From the NCBI GenBank assembly GCA_934271195.1, contig CAKQRB010000022.1, positions 1-47,673 of the forward strand: a DNA stretch of 47,673 nt, in the 5' to 3' direction. Numbering within the stretch: the first letter of the stretch is position 1; every line of letters starts with the position of its first letter. Source of the stretch: an uncultured Alphaproteobacteria bacterium. Lineage in GTDB: Bacteria > Pseudomonadota > Alphaproteobacteria > RF32 > CAG-239. Made by a program: the position numbers and the translations under genes. Below the pieces are notes generated by a model, which saw only the letters and a list, made by a program, of their open reading frames with translations, did not search any database and was not told the origin of the DNA. Shown piece by piece: positions 9,308 through 18,130 of this stretch.

Positions 9308-11407
9308 ATGGTTACTTTTATAGAAATTCGAAATCTTTTTCCGAACAAACTTTCAAAAGAAACCGGGGCAGAATTGGCGGCCATACGAAGAAAAATGAAT
9401 TCTTTAAAAACAGAAGATGAGAAAAAAGCTTATTTTGAAGAACTCAAACTTAAATATGCTCAAGCGTCAAAAGCCGAAACCACAAAAAAAGAAAAAAGCG
9501 CGGCTTCTCAAAAGACTAATACGTTCAGCTCTTTTGCAGAACTTGGGCAATTTCATGATGATTTAGCTGAACAACAGCATCTAACAACTACCAAAGAAAA
9601 GGAAGTGCAGCCCAGGAAAAATAAGCAAACAAAAATCAAGAAAAGAAAATCTAAATACAGTAAGAAAGATTTAGAAAATCTTTACCCGAGCCAAGAAGCG
9701 CTGGATAACGCTTGGGAATACCTACAACACCAACCGGACGAAGAAAAAGCCAAGTTTATTACCGAAAGAAAAGAAAAAGTACGAATTCAGGAAAAACTTT
9801 CCTCCTCTTGGTTAGAAACAGCTGACCGGAATGCCGCAGATTTTGAAACAATATCAAAAGTCGCCATGTTTCGCATATATAAGATTTCTAACCTTTCACC
9901 AGAAGAACGGGAACAAGCCGCAAATGAATTTTTAGCACAATGCACCTCTGAAAAGGACAAAACAATGACCGAAGAAAAGAAAGAAGAAAACAAAACCAAT
10001 CCTAAATATGATGAGGTTTTGAATGATTGGGCAAAAAGTAAAAATATTGATTTGGAAAAATTGTCAGATGACAATAAAAAAGCAGCTCAAGCCTATTTTG
10101 ATAAATACGGAAATCTCAATGATTTTGAAACTCAAGTCATTGTAGAAGACAACAACAAACAGCCACCTGTTTCAAAAGATGAAAAAGACAAAGAAGCAAA
10201 CAATAAAGAAGCGCCTGTTAAGGTTAAGGTTTCCGAGTCACAACAAAAACACAGTCCGCTAAACGATGATCTTGGTAAAATCAAAGAACATTGGGAAAAG
10301 TGGTGCGCAGAAACCAAAGACGAGAAAAATCAGCCCCTGCGCAACTTCAAAGAAATTCCGAATGAAGATGGCTTCTTAAAATTTGAGATTGAGCCGACCG
10401 AAGCCTTAAAAGCTAAGGATTCGAACGCTAAAGGCGCAGAAGTGACTTATTACAGCGAAACCGAAGCTACTATGCCGATGACGGACTATGACTACTTTTA
10501 TCAAATGGCAAAAGCCGCCAAAGAAGTATCTCATGCCGAAGTGATTGAATGCGGAAACATCAAAACCCCCGGCTATGCCACCAGACTTATTGCCGCCGCT
10601 TATGCCAATGGTCTTGACGTTGAAAAAGCGCCTGACAAACTTGATTTGAGCAAAGAAACCCTTATGGGTATTCCGGACGAAACCATTCTTATGGTCTTGG
10701 ACAAGCAGATATTTAACCGCGATTCTAATACCGCCGAAAAAGTCGATTATGACAGTATAAAAGATGCTTTGCGTGTTTATAAAGATATTCAGGAACGTGC
10801 CAAAGACGAAAACGGAAATCCGAAAGGTTCACAGGAAAGTCTGGACATCAGCAAAATGCACTTTACCGATGAAGCTGCCAAAAATAAGACCATCGCTGCC
10901 GCCTTGGAAATGGGCTTAAATATTAAAGGCGTCGATAAATTAAACCTCACGGAAGAAAGTACAAAAGGTATTCCGTCTGAAACTTTAAATAAAATGCTTC
11001 AGGATCAGGTTTACGGCAAAAAAGATATTGAATATGAAACAGTTAAAGAGGCTGTCAAACTGACACACGATATGTTTAAAAATGGTGAAGAAGACAAAGA
11101 TATCAATATCAGCAAACTGAATATTCCGGAAGAAAACAACAGCACATATAATAAAGTCGTTGCTGCAACACTTGAACTTGAGCTTATACCGCAGGAAACA
11201 AAAAAATTAAATATTGATCCTAGGGACGAAACCCTGCCAAAAGAGGCGTATGAGGCATTAAACAAATTTAAGCTTCAAAAAATAAAAGAAGCCAAAGAAC
11301 GAAAAAATCAGGGAAACACTGAGGAAAACTCTTCATCTCAAACAAGAAGCAATAATTATAACAATAATAACTATCGGCAAAAAAACCAACGAGGTGGCTA
11401 CGAATAA
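9308..11407 (+). CDS. Large charged repeat protein, unknown function
   Basis: A 699-residue soluble protein with no signal peptide or membrane segment. The first 400 residues are very rich in Lys and Glu, probably coiled coil, with two related short blocks (LFPNKLSK near 10 and LYPSQEAL near 125). From about residue 409 there are three units of 70-100 residues (starting near 409, 511 and 597). Each has a helix ending in AAA-x-GL or similar, then KL-[DN]-L/I, then GIP-[DS]-ET or a variant. The tail is Asn/Gln-rich and disordered-looking. Base composition looks more AT-rich than its neighbours. It has its own promoter and stands alone between two operons. I do not recognise it; an effector, structural or scaffold role are all possible. 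Confidence 0.65.
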   Translation: MVTFIEIRNLFPNKLSKETGAELAAIRRKMNSLKTEDEKKAYFEELKLKYAQASKAETTKKEKSAASQKTNTFSSFAELGQFHDDLAEQQHLTTTKEKEVQPRKNKQTKIKKRKSKYSKKDLENLYPSQEALDNAWEYLQHQPDEEKAKFITERKEKVRIQEKLSSSWLETADRNAADFETISKVAMFRIYKISNLSPEEREQAANEFLAQCTSEKDKTMTEEKKEENKTNPKYDEVLNDWAKSKNIDLEKLSDDNKKAAQAYFDKYGNLNDFETQVIVEDNNKQPPVSKDEKDKEANNKEAPVKVKVSESQQKHSPLNDDLGKIKEHWEKWCAETKDEKNQPLRNFKEIPNEDGFLKFEIEPTEALKAKDSNAKGAEVTYYSETEATMPMTDYDYFYQMAKAAKEVSHAEVIECGNIKTPGYATRLIAAAYANGLDVEKAPDKLDLSKETLMGIPDETILMVLDKQIFNRDSNTAEKVDYDSIKDALRVYKDIQERAKDENGNPKGSQESLDISKMHFTDEAAKNKTIAAALEMGLNIKGVDKLNLTEESTKGIPSETLNKMLQDQVYGKKDIEYETVKEAVKLTHDMFKNGEEDKDINISKLNIPEENNSTYNKVVAATLELELIPQETKKLNIDPRDETLPKEAYEALNKFKLQKIKEAKERKNQGNTEENSSSQTRSNNYNNNNYRQKNQRGGYE

Positions 11408-11455
11408 AGCCAGATTAAAAAATCCGGAGATAGGATAAGACAGAGAAAGGGAAGA

Positions 11456-11521
11456 ATGAGAAAAAAGCGAGAAAGGGGAAATAAGAGAAAGAATGATGAA
11501 TTCAGAGCTGAGGAAAAATAA
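11456..11521 (+). CDS. Possible 21-residue basic peptide
   Basis: Within a purine-rich stretch (about 11430-11530) a short frame starts at ATG 11456 after AAAGGGAAG and ends TAA at 11519-11521. It would encode a peptide made almost only of charged residues. A chance frame in a purine tract is just as likely. Confidence 0.15.
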   Translation: MRKKRERGNKRKNDEFRAEEK

Positions 11522-11532
11522 TAAAAAAATTC

Positions 11533-11560
11533 TTGAATTTCAAAATTTTTATGCTATAAA
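11533..11560 (+). promoter_or_regulatory. Promoter of the rimP-nusA-infB operon
   Basis: TTGAAT (11533-11538) and TATAAA (11555-11560) with a 16-base spacer. Transcription should start near 11567, giving a leader of about 65 bases that contains the hairpin at 11591-11611. Confidence 0.65.
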
Positions 11561-11590
11561 TACATCATACCTTTCATAATACAATTTGAG

Positions 11591-11616
11591 AGTGGGGCCA
11601 AAAGCCCCGCTTTTTT
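11591..11616 (+). terminator. Terminator-like hairpin in the rimP leader
   Basis: An eight-pair stem (AGTGGGGC with GCCCCGCT, one G-T pair, loop CAAAA) runs directly into a T tract at 11611-11616. It ends only a few bases before the rimP ribosome binding site (GAGGA, 11621-11625). Lying between promoter and first gene, it looks like an attenuator rather than the end of the upstream gene. Confidence 0.7.
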
Positions 11617-11632
11617 GTTAGAGGAAACATAA

Positions 11633-12133
11633 ATGCAACAAAAACACCCGTTACAAGACCTGCTGGAACCGGTTATTTCCGGCCTCAATTATGAGGTTGT
11701 GCGGATTCTGACCATCGGCCAGAAAAACCCGACTCTGCAGATTATGATTGACCGTTTGGACGGCAAAGACATCACAGTTGACGACTGCGCCACGGTCAGT
11801 CGCGCCGTATCTGCCGTATTAGATGAAAAAGATCCGATAAAAGATCAATATTCTCTGGAAGTCAGCTCTCCGGGGCTGGATCGCCCTCTGACAAAACTTG
11901 AGCATTTCAAACGTTTTTCCGGCAACGAGGCTCGGATTGAAACTTCTGTTGAAGTTGAAAAACGCAAACGTTTTAAAGGCTGTCTTAAAGGCGTTGATGA
12001 TCAAAACCGTGTCCACATTGATATGGGCGGCACGGATTATGCCATTGCTTTTGATGACATCAGCAAAGCCAAATTGATTTTAACCGACGAGCTTCTTCAG
12101 GCTGCCGCCGAAGCTCAGGCTATTGAACTTTAA
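11633..12133 (+). CDS. rimP: Ribosome maturation factor RimP
   Basis: A 166-residue protein of the RimP/YhbC family, which helps assemble the 30S subunit. The N-terminal domain begins near LLEPVISGLNYEVVRI and includes the conserved DCATVSRAVSAVLDE and SLEVSSPGLDRPL motifs. The C-terminal half is the Sm-like domain. Length is normal. The start follows GAGGA. It is the first gene of the nusA operon and lies directly behind a terminator-like leader hairpin. nusA follows after 26 bases. Confidence 0.95.
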   Translation: MQQKHPLQDLLEPVISGLNYEVVRILTIGQKNPTLQIMIDRLDGKDITVDDCATVSRAVSAVLDEKDPIKDQYSLEVSSPGLDRPLTKLEHFKRFSGNEARIETSVEVEKRKRFKGCLKGVDDQNRVHIDMGGTDYAIAFDDISKAKLILTDELLQAAAEAQAIEL

Positions 12134-12159
12134 TTTCAAATTTTAACAAAGGACTTAAA

Positions 12160-13668
12160 ATGCAAAATACCGAAAGTATGCCAAGACCTGAAATTATCTT
12201 AGTTGCCGATACGGTCGCCCGTGAAAAAAATATTGACCGCGAAGATGTATTTACCGCCATGGAAGTCGCCATTCAAAAGGCCGGCCGCTCCAAATACGGC
12301 TTTGAGCATGATATTCGCGCTCACATTGACCGCAAAACCGGCGCCATTTCTCTGGCGCGTTATCGCGAAGTTGTTGAAGAAGTTGAAAATGAAGTTACGC
12401 AGTTGACCGTTGATCAGGCTCGCGATTATGACGAAAATGCCAAAGTCGGCGATTTTATCATCGATGCCCTGCCACCGATTGATTTTGGCCGTATTGCCGC
12501 TCAGACCGCCAAACAGGTTATTGTCCAAAAAGTTCGCGATGCTGAACGCAACCGCCAGTTTGAAGAATACAAAGAAAAAATCAACACCATTGTCAACGGT
12601 ACGGTAAAACGTATTGAGTTCGGCAATGTGATTCTGGATATTGGCAAGACCGAGGCTGTTTTGCGCCGCGATGAGATTATTCCACGGGAAAAATTCAAAA
12701 ACGGCGACCGCGTCCGCGCTTATGTTCTGGATGTTCGTCGCGAAACCAAAGGCCCACAAATTTTCTTGTCCCGCACCTGTCCTGAATTTATGGCAAAATT
12801 ATTTGCCTCCGAAGTTCCGGAAATTTACGACGGTATTGTCAAAATTGTGGCCGTTGCCCGCGATCCAGGGTCAAAAGCTAAAATCGCTGTTAAAACCGAC
12901 GATATGACGATTGATGCCGTCGGCGCCTGTGTCGGCCTTCGCGGTATTCGTGTTCAGGCTGTCGTTACCGAACTGCAGGGTGAAAAAATCGATATTGTTC
13001 CGTTCAGCGAAGACAAAGCTCAATATATTGTCAGCGCTCTGGCACCGGCAGAAGTCAGCAAGGTCGTGCTGGATGAAGAAAACAACCGCATTGAAGTTGT
13101 TGTTCCGCAAGAACAGTTCTCTCTGGCAATCGGCCGCCGCGGCCAAAACGTCAAACTGGCTTCCCAGCTGCTCGGTTGTGATATTGATGTTCTGACTGAA
13201 GAACAGGAACAGGAACGCCGCTCAAATGAAAATAAAGTTCGCTCCCAGCGCTTTATGGAAGCTCTTGACGTTGATGAAATGATTGCCCATCTGCTGATTG
13301 CCGAAGGCTTTTCAACCGTGGACGAGATTGCAATGGTTGCTCTGAACGAACTGGCCGAAATTGAAGGCTTTGACGAAGATCTGGCTGCCGAACTGCAAAA
13401 CCGCGCCAAAGCTTTTGTAGAAAAACGCAACCACGAATTTGAAGAAAAGAGCAAATCTCTCGGCCTTGACAAAGAAATTCAGGCTATTGAGGGCTTGGAT
13501 CAGGATATGCTTTTGACATTAGCGTCAAAAGGTGTTAAAACCATTGACGACTTGGCCGATCTGGCTGCCGATGAACTGATTGAGATTTTGGGCGAGAATT
13601 CTCTGACCGAAGTTGAAGCCGAAAAAATCATCATGGCTGCTCGTGCCCACTGGTTTGAAGAGGAATAA
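12160..13668 (+). CDS. nusA: Transcription termination/antitermination factor NusA
   Basis: A 502-residue NusA. Domains in order: N-terminal RNA polymerase-binding domain (about 1-130), S1 domain (about 135-200), KH1 and KH2 (about 205-350, with GACVGLRGIRVQ and AIGRRGQNVKLA), and two C-terminal helix-hairpin-helix acidic repeats (about 360-500). It controls pausing, termination and antitermination. The start follows AAAGGAC. The stop overlaps the next ATG (TAATG). Position in rimP-nusA-ylxR-infB is the usual bacterial one; if NusA acts on the leader hairpin, the operon would be self-regulated, as known elsewhere (inference here). Confidence 0.97.
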   Translation: MQNTESMPRPEIILVADTVAREKNIDREDVFTAMEVAIQKAGRSKYGFEHDIRAHIDRKTGAISLARYREVVEEVENEVTQLTVDQARDYDENAKVGDFIIDALPPIDFGRIAAQTAKQVIVQKVRDAERNRQFEEYKEKINTIVNGTVKRIEFGNVILDIGKTEAVLRRDEIIPREKFKNGDRVRAYVLDVRRETKGPQIFLSRTCPEFMAKLFASEVPEIYDGIVKIVAVARDPGSKAKIAVKTDDMTIDAVGACVGLRGIRVQAVVTELQGEKIDIVPFSEDKAQYIVSALAPAEVSKVVLDEENNRIEVVVPQEQFSLAIGRRGQNVKLASQLLGCDIDVLTEEQEQERRSNENKVRSQRFMEALDVDEMIAHLLIAEGFSTVDEIAMVALNELAEIEGFDEDLAAELQNRAKAFVEKRNHEFEEKSKSLGLDKEIQAIEGLDQDMLLTLASKGVKTIDDLADLAADELIEILGENSLTEVEAEKIIMAARAHWFEEE

Positions 13669-14240
13669 TGGCAACAGCAAAAGAAATAAGAAAATGTATC
13701 GTCAGCGGCGAGGTTATGGAGAAGGAAAATCTTCTCCGCTTCGCCCTTACGCCCGACAGACAGATTGTTCCGGATTTTAAGAAAAAAATTTCCGGTGTCG
13801 GAATCTATGTCGGCAATTCCAAGAGCGCCCTTACCGCTGCGATTGAAAAAAACTTATTTTCAAAAGCTTGCAAAAAAAAGGTCATAGCAGATAAGCAATT
13901 AATCATGCTGGTTGAAAGCTTGCTCAAAAAACGCGGTCTGGAATTGGTTTCGCTGTCCCGCAAGGCCGGAATTCTGCTGACCGGATTTGAAAAAGTCTGT
14001 GAAGCCATAAAAAAAGATAAAGTCGCCTTCATCATGGAGGCGTCTGACGCCGGAACCGACGGACATAATCGAATTTTATCTGTATCTCAGGGATTAGAAA
14101 TTTTTAACATTTATAGTGTTGAGGAGTTAGACAAGGCATTAAACAAAGTAAACACTGTTCACATAGCTTTCAAAAAAAGCGACATGGCCAAATCAGTTCG
14201 CGCGGAACTGATAAAAATTAAAAATTTTCTAAATTCATAG
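13668..14240 (+). CDS. YlxR (DUF448) - L7Ae-like fusion RNA-binding protein
   Basis: A 190-residue protein with two RNA-binding parts. The N-terminal YlxR/DUF448 domain (about 1-80) shows RKCIVSGEV and FALTPDRQIVPDFKKKISGVGIYV. The C-terminal half (about 92-185) fits the L7Ae/L30e fold, with LSRKAGILLTGFEKV followed by VAFIMEASDAG. In many bacteria these are separate genes (ylxR and ylxQ); alphaproteobacteria commonly have them fused, as here. It is translationally coupled to nusA and sits before infB. The exact role is unsettled; a link to ribosome or RNase P function has been reported for YlxR. Confidence 0.88.
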   Translation: MATAKEIRKCIVSGEVMEKENLLRFALTPDRQIVPDFKKKISGVGIYVGNSKSALTAAIEKNLFSKACKKKVIADKQLIMLVESLLKKRGLELVSLSRKAGILLTGFEKVCEAIKKDKVAFIMEASDAGTDGHNRILSVSQGLEIFNIYSVEELDKALNKVNTVHIAFKKSDMAKSVRAELIKIKNFLNS

Positions 14241-14271
14241 ATAAAGACGCAAAATACGGAGAAGAATTTAT

Positions 14272-16746
14272 ATGACAGAAGATAATGCAAAAAATAAACT
14301 CACATTATCGGGAAAACTCACACTAAAACTGGGTGACAAAGCTTCGAACAAAGGCGGAGAAGGCAAAAAAGTTATTCAGGTGGAAGTCCGTAAAAAACGG
14401 GTAATCTCACCCGCAGCATCAGTCAACGGCGAATCAAAAGTCAAAATCGATGAGGCTACCGCTGCAAAATTGAAGCTGATTGCCGAAGCCAAAGAACACG
14501 AAGCTCAAAAACGCCGCGAAGAAGAAGAACGCGAAATTGAACGCCGCCGTGAGGAAGAAGAAAGAAAGAAAAGACAGGAACAGGTCGAAGCTGAAGCAAA
14601 AGTGGCCGCTGAAAATGCTGCCCGTACGGAAAGCAACGCTCAGAAAAAAGCTGCGGTACAAGAAAATAAACCTGCTCCTGCAGCTGAAGACAAAGGTTTT
14701 AAAGCCAAAGACAAAAAATCCAAAGATTTTGACGACGACGATGATGACAATTATTATAAAAAAGGCAAAAAAGCCGTTGCAGAAAAAACATCATCACGCG
14801 AAGACGCCTTTGAGCAGGAACGTAAAAAAATTGTCAAACGCAGCTTTGAGCCGCAACGCCGCGGCGGAAAGCTGAATATCAATACGATCTCTGACGATGA
14901 CGATGATGACTACGGTTTCGGAGGACCTCGTCGTCGCTTTAAGAAAAAACAACCCAAACCGGTCGTTGTTCAACAACCGCAAGAAAAAATCATCAAAGAA
15001 GTTACCATTCCTGAAATTATTACCGTTCAGGAACTGGCAAACCGTATGGCTGAAAAAAGCGCCGATGTTATCAAAAAACTAATGTCTTTGGGTGTAATGG
15101 CCACTATTAATCAGCCGATTGACGCTGATACCGCGCAGATTATCGTAGAAGAATTCGGCCACAAATTTAAACGCGTTGCCGAAAGCGATGTCGAGCTCGG
15201 ATTGAGCGGACCGGAAGACAATTCTGAGGACCTGAAACCGCGGCCGCCGGTCGTAACCGTTATGGGTCACGTTGACCATGGTAAAACCTCATTGCTGGAT
15301 GCCCTGCGCGAAACCAATGTCGCTGCCCGCGAAGCCGGCGGTATCACTCAGCACATCGGCGCATACCAAATTCAAGTAGAAACCGGCGACCGGATTACTT
15401 TTATTGACACGCCGGGGCACGAAGCTTTTTCAGAAATGCGTGCCCGTGGTGCCAAAGTAACTGATATTGTGGTTTTGGTCGTTGCCGCCAATGACGGTAT
15501 TATGCCGCAGACGGTGGAAGCAATCCGCCATGCTCAGGCTGCCGAGGTTCCGATTGTTGTCGCCATTAACAAAATTGACCTGCCCGGCGCAGATCCGATG
15601 AAAGTCAAAACCGCATTGCTGAATCATGGCATTGCAGTAGAAGAACTTGGAGGAGAAAGCTTATGCGCCGAAGTTTCTGCCAAAAAACGCATTAATATCG
15701 ACAAACTGGTTGAAGCCATTTTGTTGCAGGCTGAAATTCTGGATTTGAAGGCCAACCCTAATCGCAAAGCCGAAGGCACGGTTATTGAGGCTAAAATGGA
15801 AAAAGGCCGCGGCAGCGTTGCTACCGTTTTGGTTCAAAGAGGCACCATGCACGTCGGCGACATTTGCATTGCCGGCAAAGAATGGGGTCATGTCCGCGCT
15901 ATGTTTAATGAAACCGGCCACAAGATTTTTGAAGCCGGACCGGCAACACCTGTAGAGGTTCTCGGCTTGCAGGGCACGCCTTCCGCAGGCGATGACTTTG
16001 TTATTGTGAATGACGAGAATCAGGCCAAGGAAGTAACTGGTTACCGCATTCGCAAAGAACGCGAAGCCAAACTGGTTAAGAGTGCCAAATCCGCCATGGA
16101 ACAAATGCTTGATAAAATTAAATCAGGTGAAGTTAAGCACCTGCCGGTTATTATCAAAGCCGACGTTCAGGGTTCAATCGAAGCTATTGAAGGCACGATT
16201 AAAAAGCTGTCCAACGATGAAGTCAGTGTTCAGATTTTGCACTCTGCGGTCGGCCCGATCTCAGAATCCGATATCTCATTGGCCAAAGCGTCTAATGCCT
16301 TTGTCATCGGCTTTAATGTCCGCGCCAATCCGCAAGCCCGCGACATGGCCAGACGCGACGGAGTAGACATCCGCTATTATTCAATTATCTATGACGTTGC
16401 TGATGACGTTAAGAAAGGTTTGGAAGGCATGCTTTCACCTGAACTCAAAGAAAAGATTCTGGGTTATGCCGAAATCCGCGAAGTTTACAACATTACCGGC
16501 GTGGGTAAAGTTGCCGGCTGTATGGTCACAGAGGGAATGGTTAGACGCGGCGCCAAAGTCAGATTGCTGCGTGACAATGTGGTTATTCATGACGGTAGTC
16601 TCGGTCAGCTTAAACGCTTCAAAGACGATGTCAAAGAAGTCAAAGAAGGTTATGAATGCGGTATGAGTTTTGAAAATTATAATGACATTCAAAAAGGTGA
16701 CTTTATTGAATGTTATGAGATTGAAGAAATCGCGGCCACTTTGTAA
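14272..16746 (+). CDS. infB: Translation initiation factor IF-2
   Basis: An 824-residue IF-2. A long charged, disordered N-terminal region (about 1-240) includes a Glu/Arg-rich coiled coil and two poly-Asp runs. The IF2_N domain follows (about 245-300), then the GTPase with P-loop GHVDHGKT from G332, DTPGHE and NKID. The EF-Tu-like domain 2 and the IF2/C-terminal domains complete it. It places initiator tRNA on the 30S subunit. The start follows GGAG. It closes the operon: a terminator follows at once, and rbfA and truB, usual next genes in this phylum, are not here. Confidence 0.97.
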   Translation: MTEDNAKNKLTLSGKLTLKLGDKASNKGGEGKKVIQVEVRKKRVISPAASVNGESKVKIDEATAAKLKLIAEAKEHEAQKRREEEEREIERRREEEERKKRQEQVEAEAKVAAENAARTESNAQKKAAVQENKPAPAAEDKGFKAKDKKSKDFDDDDDDNYYKKGKKAVAEKTSSREDAFEQERKKIVKRSFEPQRRGGKLNINTISDDDDDDYGFGGPRRRFKKKQPKPVVVQQPQEKIIKEVTIPEIITVQELANRMAEKSADVIKKLMSLGVMATINQPIDADTAQIIVEEFGHKFKRVAESDVELGLSGPEDNSEDLKPRPPVVTVMGHVDHGKTSLLDALRETNVAAREAGGITQHIGAYQIQVETGDRITFIDTPGHEAFSEMRARGAKVTDIVVLVVAANDGIMPQTVEAIRHAQAAEVPIVVAINKIDLPGADPMKVKTALLNHGIAVEELGGESLCAEVSAKKRINIDKLVEAILLQAEILDLKANPNRKAEGTVIEAKMEKGRGSVATVLVQRGTMHVGDICIAGKEWGHVRAMFNETGHKIFEAGPATPVEVLGLQGTPSAGDDFVIVNDENQAKEVTGYRIRKEREAKLVKSAKSAMEQMLDKIKSGEVKHLPVIIKADVQGSIEAIEGTIKKLSNDEVSVQILHSAVGPISESDISLAKASNAFVIGFNVRANPQARDMARRDGVDIRYYSIIYDVADDVKKGLEGMLSPELKEKILGYAEIREVYNITGVGKVAGCMVTEGMVRRGAKVRLLRDNVVIHDGSLGQLKRFKDDVKEVKEGYECGMSFENYNDIQKGDFIECYEIEEIAATL

Positions 16747-16755
16747 AAAACGCAA

Positions 16756-16782
16756 AAAAGCCTCTCTTAGTGAGAGGCTTTT
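16756..16782. terminator. Bidirectional terminator between infB and the 397-residue gene
   Basis: The stem GCCTCTC/GAGAGGC with loop TTAGT is flanked by A and T runs on both sides. It can end infB on the plus strand and the convergent minus-strand gene. Confidence 0.88.
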
Positions 16783-16784
16783 GT

Positions 16785-17978
16785 TTACTCGCAAACAACT
16801 TTGCCGGCTATAAGTCCTTTGGCCAAAGCGTCATTTTTCTTTTCGTTGTCCAGATAAGCATCTATATTTTCCTGCAAATCAAGTTTTTTAATAATTTTTC
16901 GGGCAAGGACAGCATAATTACCGTTTAACATTTTTCCCAGCAGAACAACATTATTGTTAAAATGGCCGTCATGGCTCTCAAAATCCAGCTGGCGTAAAGC
17001 CTCAAAATCATTCTTGGCAATCAATACAATCAGCTTTTCCGTCATATAGGAAATCTGATCTACAATTTTATTTACGATTTCTTTGGCAAAAATCTGATAA
17101 TAAAAAAAATTTGGCTTTTCCAACAGTTCAACGGCTACGGCAACGGAAAGCGGCGGCTGACGTGAAATCACATTAAGACACTGTGGCCAATATTCCGACT
17201 TCCACTCCATTAACAATCGGCAGATTTCGTCGGCATTATAAGGAGTAATAATCTGCTTCAGAAGTTCGAGCGTTTCCTGTTCTTTTCCCAAGATCTGTGC
17301 CAAATGGCACAGATTGTAAATATCAGAACCGGCAGCACCGTTCTCCTCGGGAAAAATCCCGCTCAGCAAAGCCAGTTTTTCAAAATTATAAACCATATAT
17401 TTATTCATATGTGCAAAACAGTTTTTGCCCAGAAGCTCCTTTTTCTTCAATTTGCACCCAGATTCCTCAAACCATCCCAGAAGTTGAACAAAAGTAATGT
17501 TCAATTCATGGTTCAATTTAGGATTTTCCTCTAGCTGCACCTCATTGGCAATCAGAAAATTACTGATTCCGCGCAATAAATCCTCACTGATTTCGGCATG
17601 TGCTATCCAATAGGACATAAGCGTATCGCACCAGAATAAATTATGCTCCAGAGACGGATGTTTTAACGTACTGAGAAACAAATCCTGCCAATCCGGCGCC
17701 GAATGGAAAAAGAAAAAAAATCTATTTCCAAAACCGGGGTTTTTGCACATAAAATTAACCATTCCGTTAAGCAAAACGCTGCGGCAAACACAAAATTTAT
17801 TATCAGGACAAGATTTTTCGTCTTTCATATCCAGAAAATAAAAATCGCCATAAGAGAATTTCTTTTCCAGTAAAATCTGATTCGCCATCCATTGCTTAAC
17901 AATAAAGCGCCGATCTTCGTCCTCTCCGTTAAAAAATTGTGAAATTTGCTTTCGACTGATTTTTTTCTGCTTCTTCAT
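16785..17978 (-). CDS. Hypothetical protein, 397 residues
   Basis: An unrecognised cytoplasmic-looking protein with no signal peptide or membrane segment. It begins with a basic stretch (MKKQKKISRKQ), then an aromatic- and Cys-containing region (residues 50-110), then a long Leu/Ile-rich part that suggests stacked helices of HEAT or TPR type. The start codon has no good Shine-Dalgarno, although a well-formed promoter lies about 47 bases upstream. It stands alone between infB and ftsH, transcribed against infB. The coding call rests on length, promoter and terminator; the function is unknown. Confidence 0.7.
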   Translation of the reverse strand: MKKQKKISRKQISQFFNGEDEDRRFIVKQWMANQILLEKKFSYGDFYFLDMKDEKSCPDNKFCVCRSVLLNGMVNFMCKNPGFGNRFFFFFHSAPDWQDLFLSTLKHPSLEHNLFWCDTLMSYWIAHAEISEDLLRGISNFLIANEVQLEENPKLNHELNITFVQLLGWFEESGCKLKKKELLGKNCFAHMNKYMVYNFEKLALLSGIFPEENGAAGSDIYNLCHLAQILGKEQETLELLKQIITPYNADEICRLLMEWKSEYWPQCLNVISRQPPLSVAVAVELLEKPNFFYYQIFAKEIVNKIVDQISYMTEKLIVLIAKNDFEALRQLDFESHDGHFNNNVVLLGKMLNGNYAVLARKIIKKLDLQENIDAYLDNEKKNDALAKGLIAGKVVCE

Positions 17979-18024
17979 ACATGATATAATTTAATAAATA
18001 TTAATAATAAAATTTGGAAACGTG

Positions 18025-18052
18025 ATTATACCGCCTTTTTTTTATTTGACAA
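18025..18052 (-). promoter_or_regulatory. Promoter of the 397-residue orphan
   Basis: On the minus strand, TTGTCA (18052-18047) and a consensus TATAAT (18030-18025) are 16 bases apart. Transcription would begin near 18018, about 40 bases before the start codon. Confidence 0.6.
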
Positions 18053-18066
18053 GTTTTTAATCACTA

Positions 18067-18097
18067 TTGAGTTTTGGAATAAAAAACGCTATATAAT
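18067..18097 (+). promoter_or_regulatory. Promoter of ftsH
   Basis: TTGAGT (18067-18072) is followed 17 bases later by TATATA and 19 bases later by TATAAT (18092-18097), which overlap. No RpoH-like CTTG box with a CCxAT partner was found here, unlike htpG and groES. Confidence 0.5.
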
Positions 18098-18130
18098 AGA
18101 ACAGTTTGACTATTATTTTAAGGAATTGAA

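Noticed and set aside
12199..12759. 186-codon frame antisense to nusA
   Set aside because: NusA on the other strand has full-length homology features; the antisense frame shows no motif or start signal.
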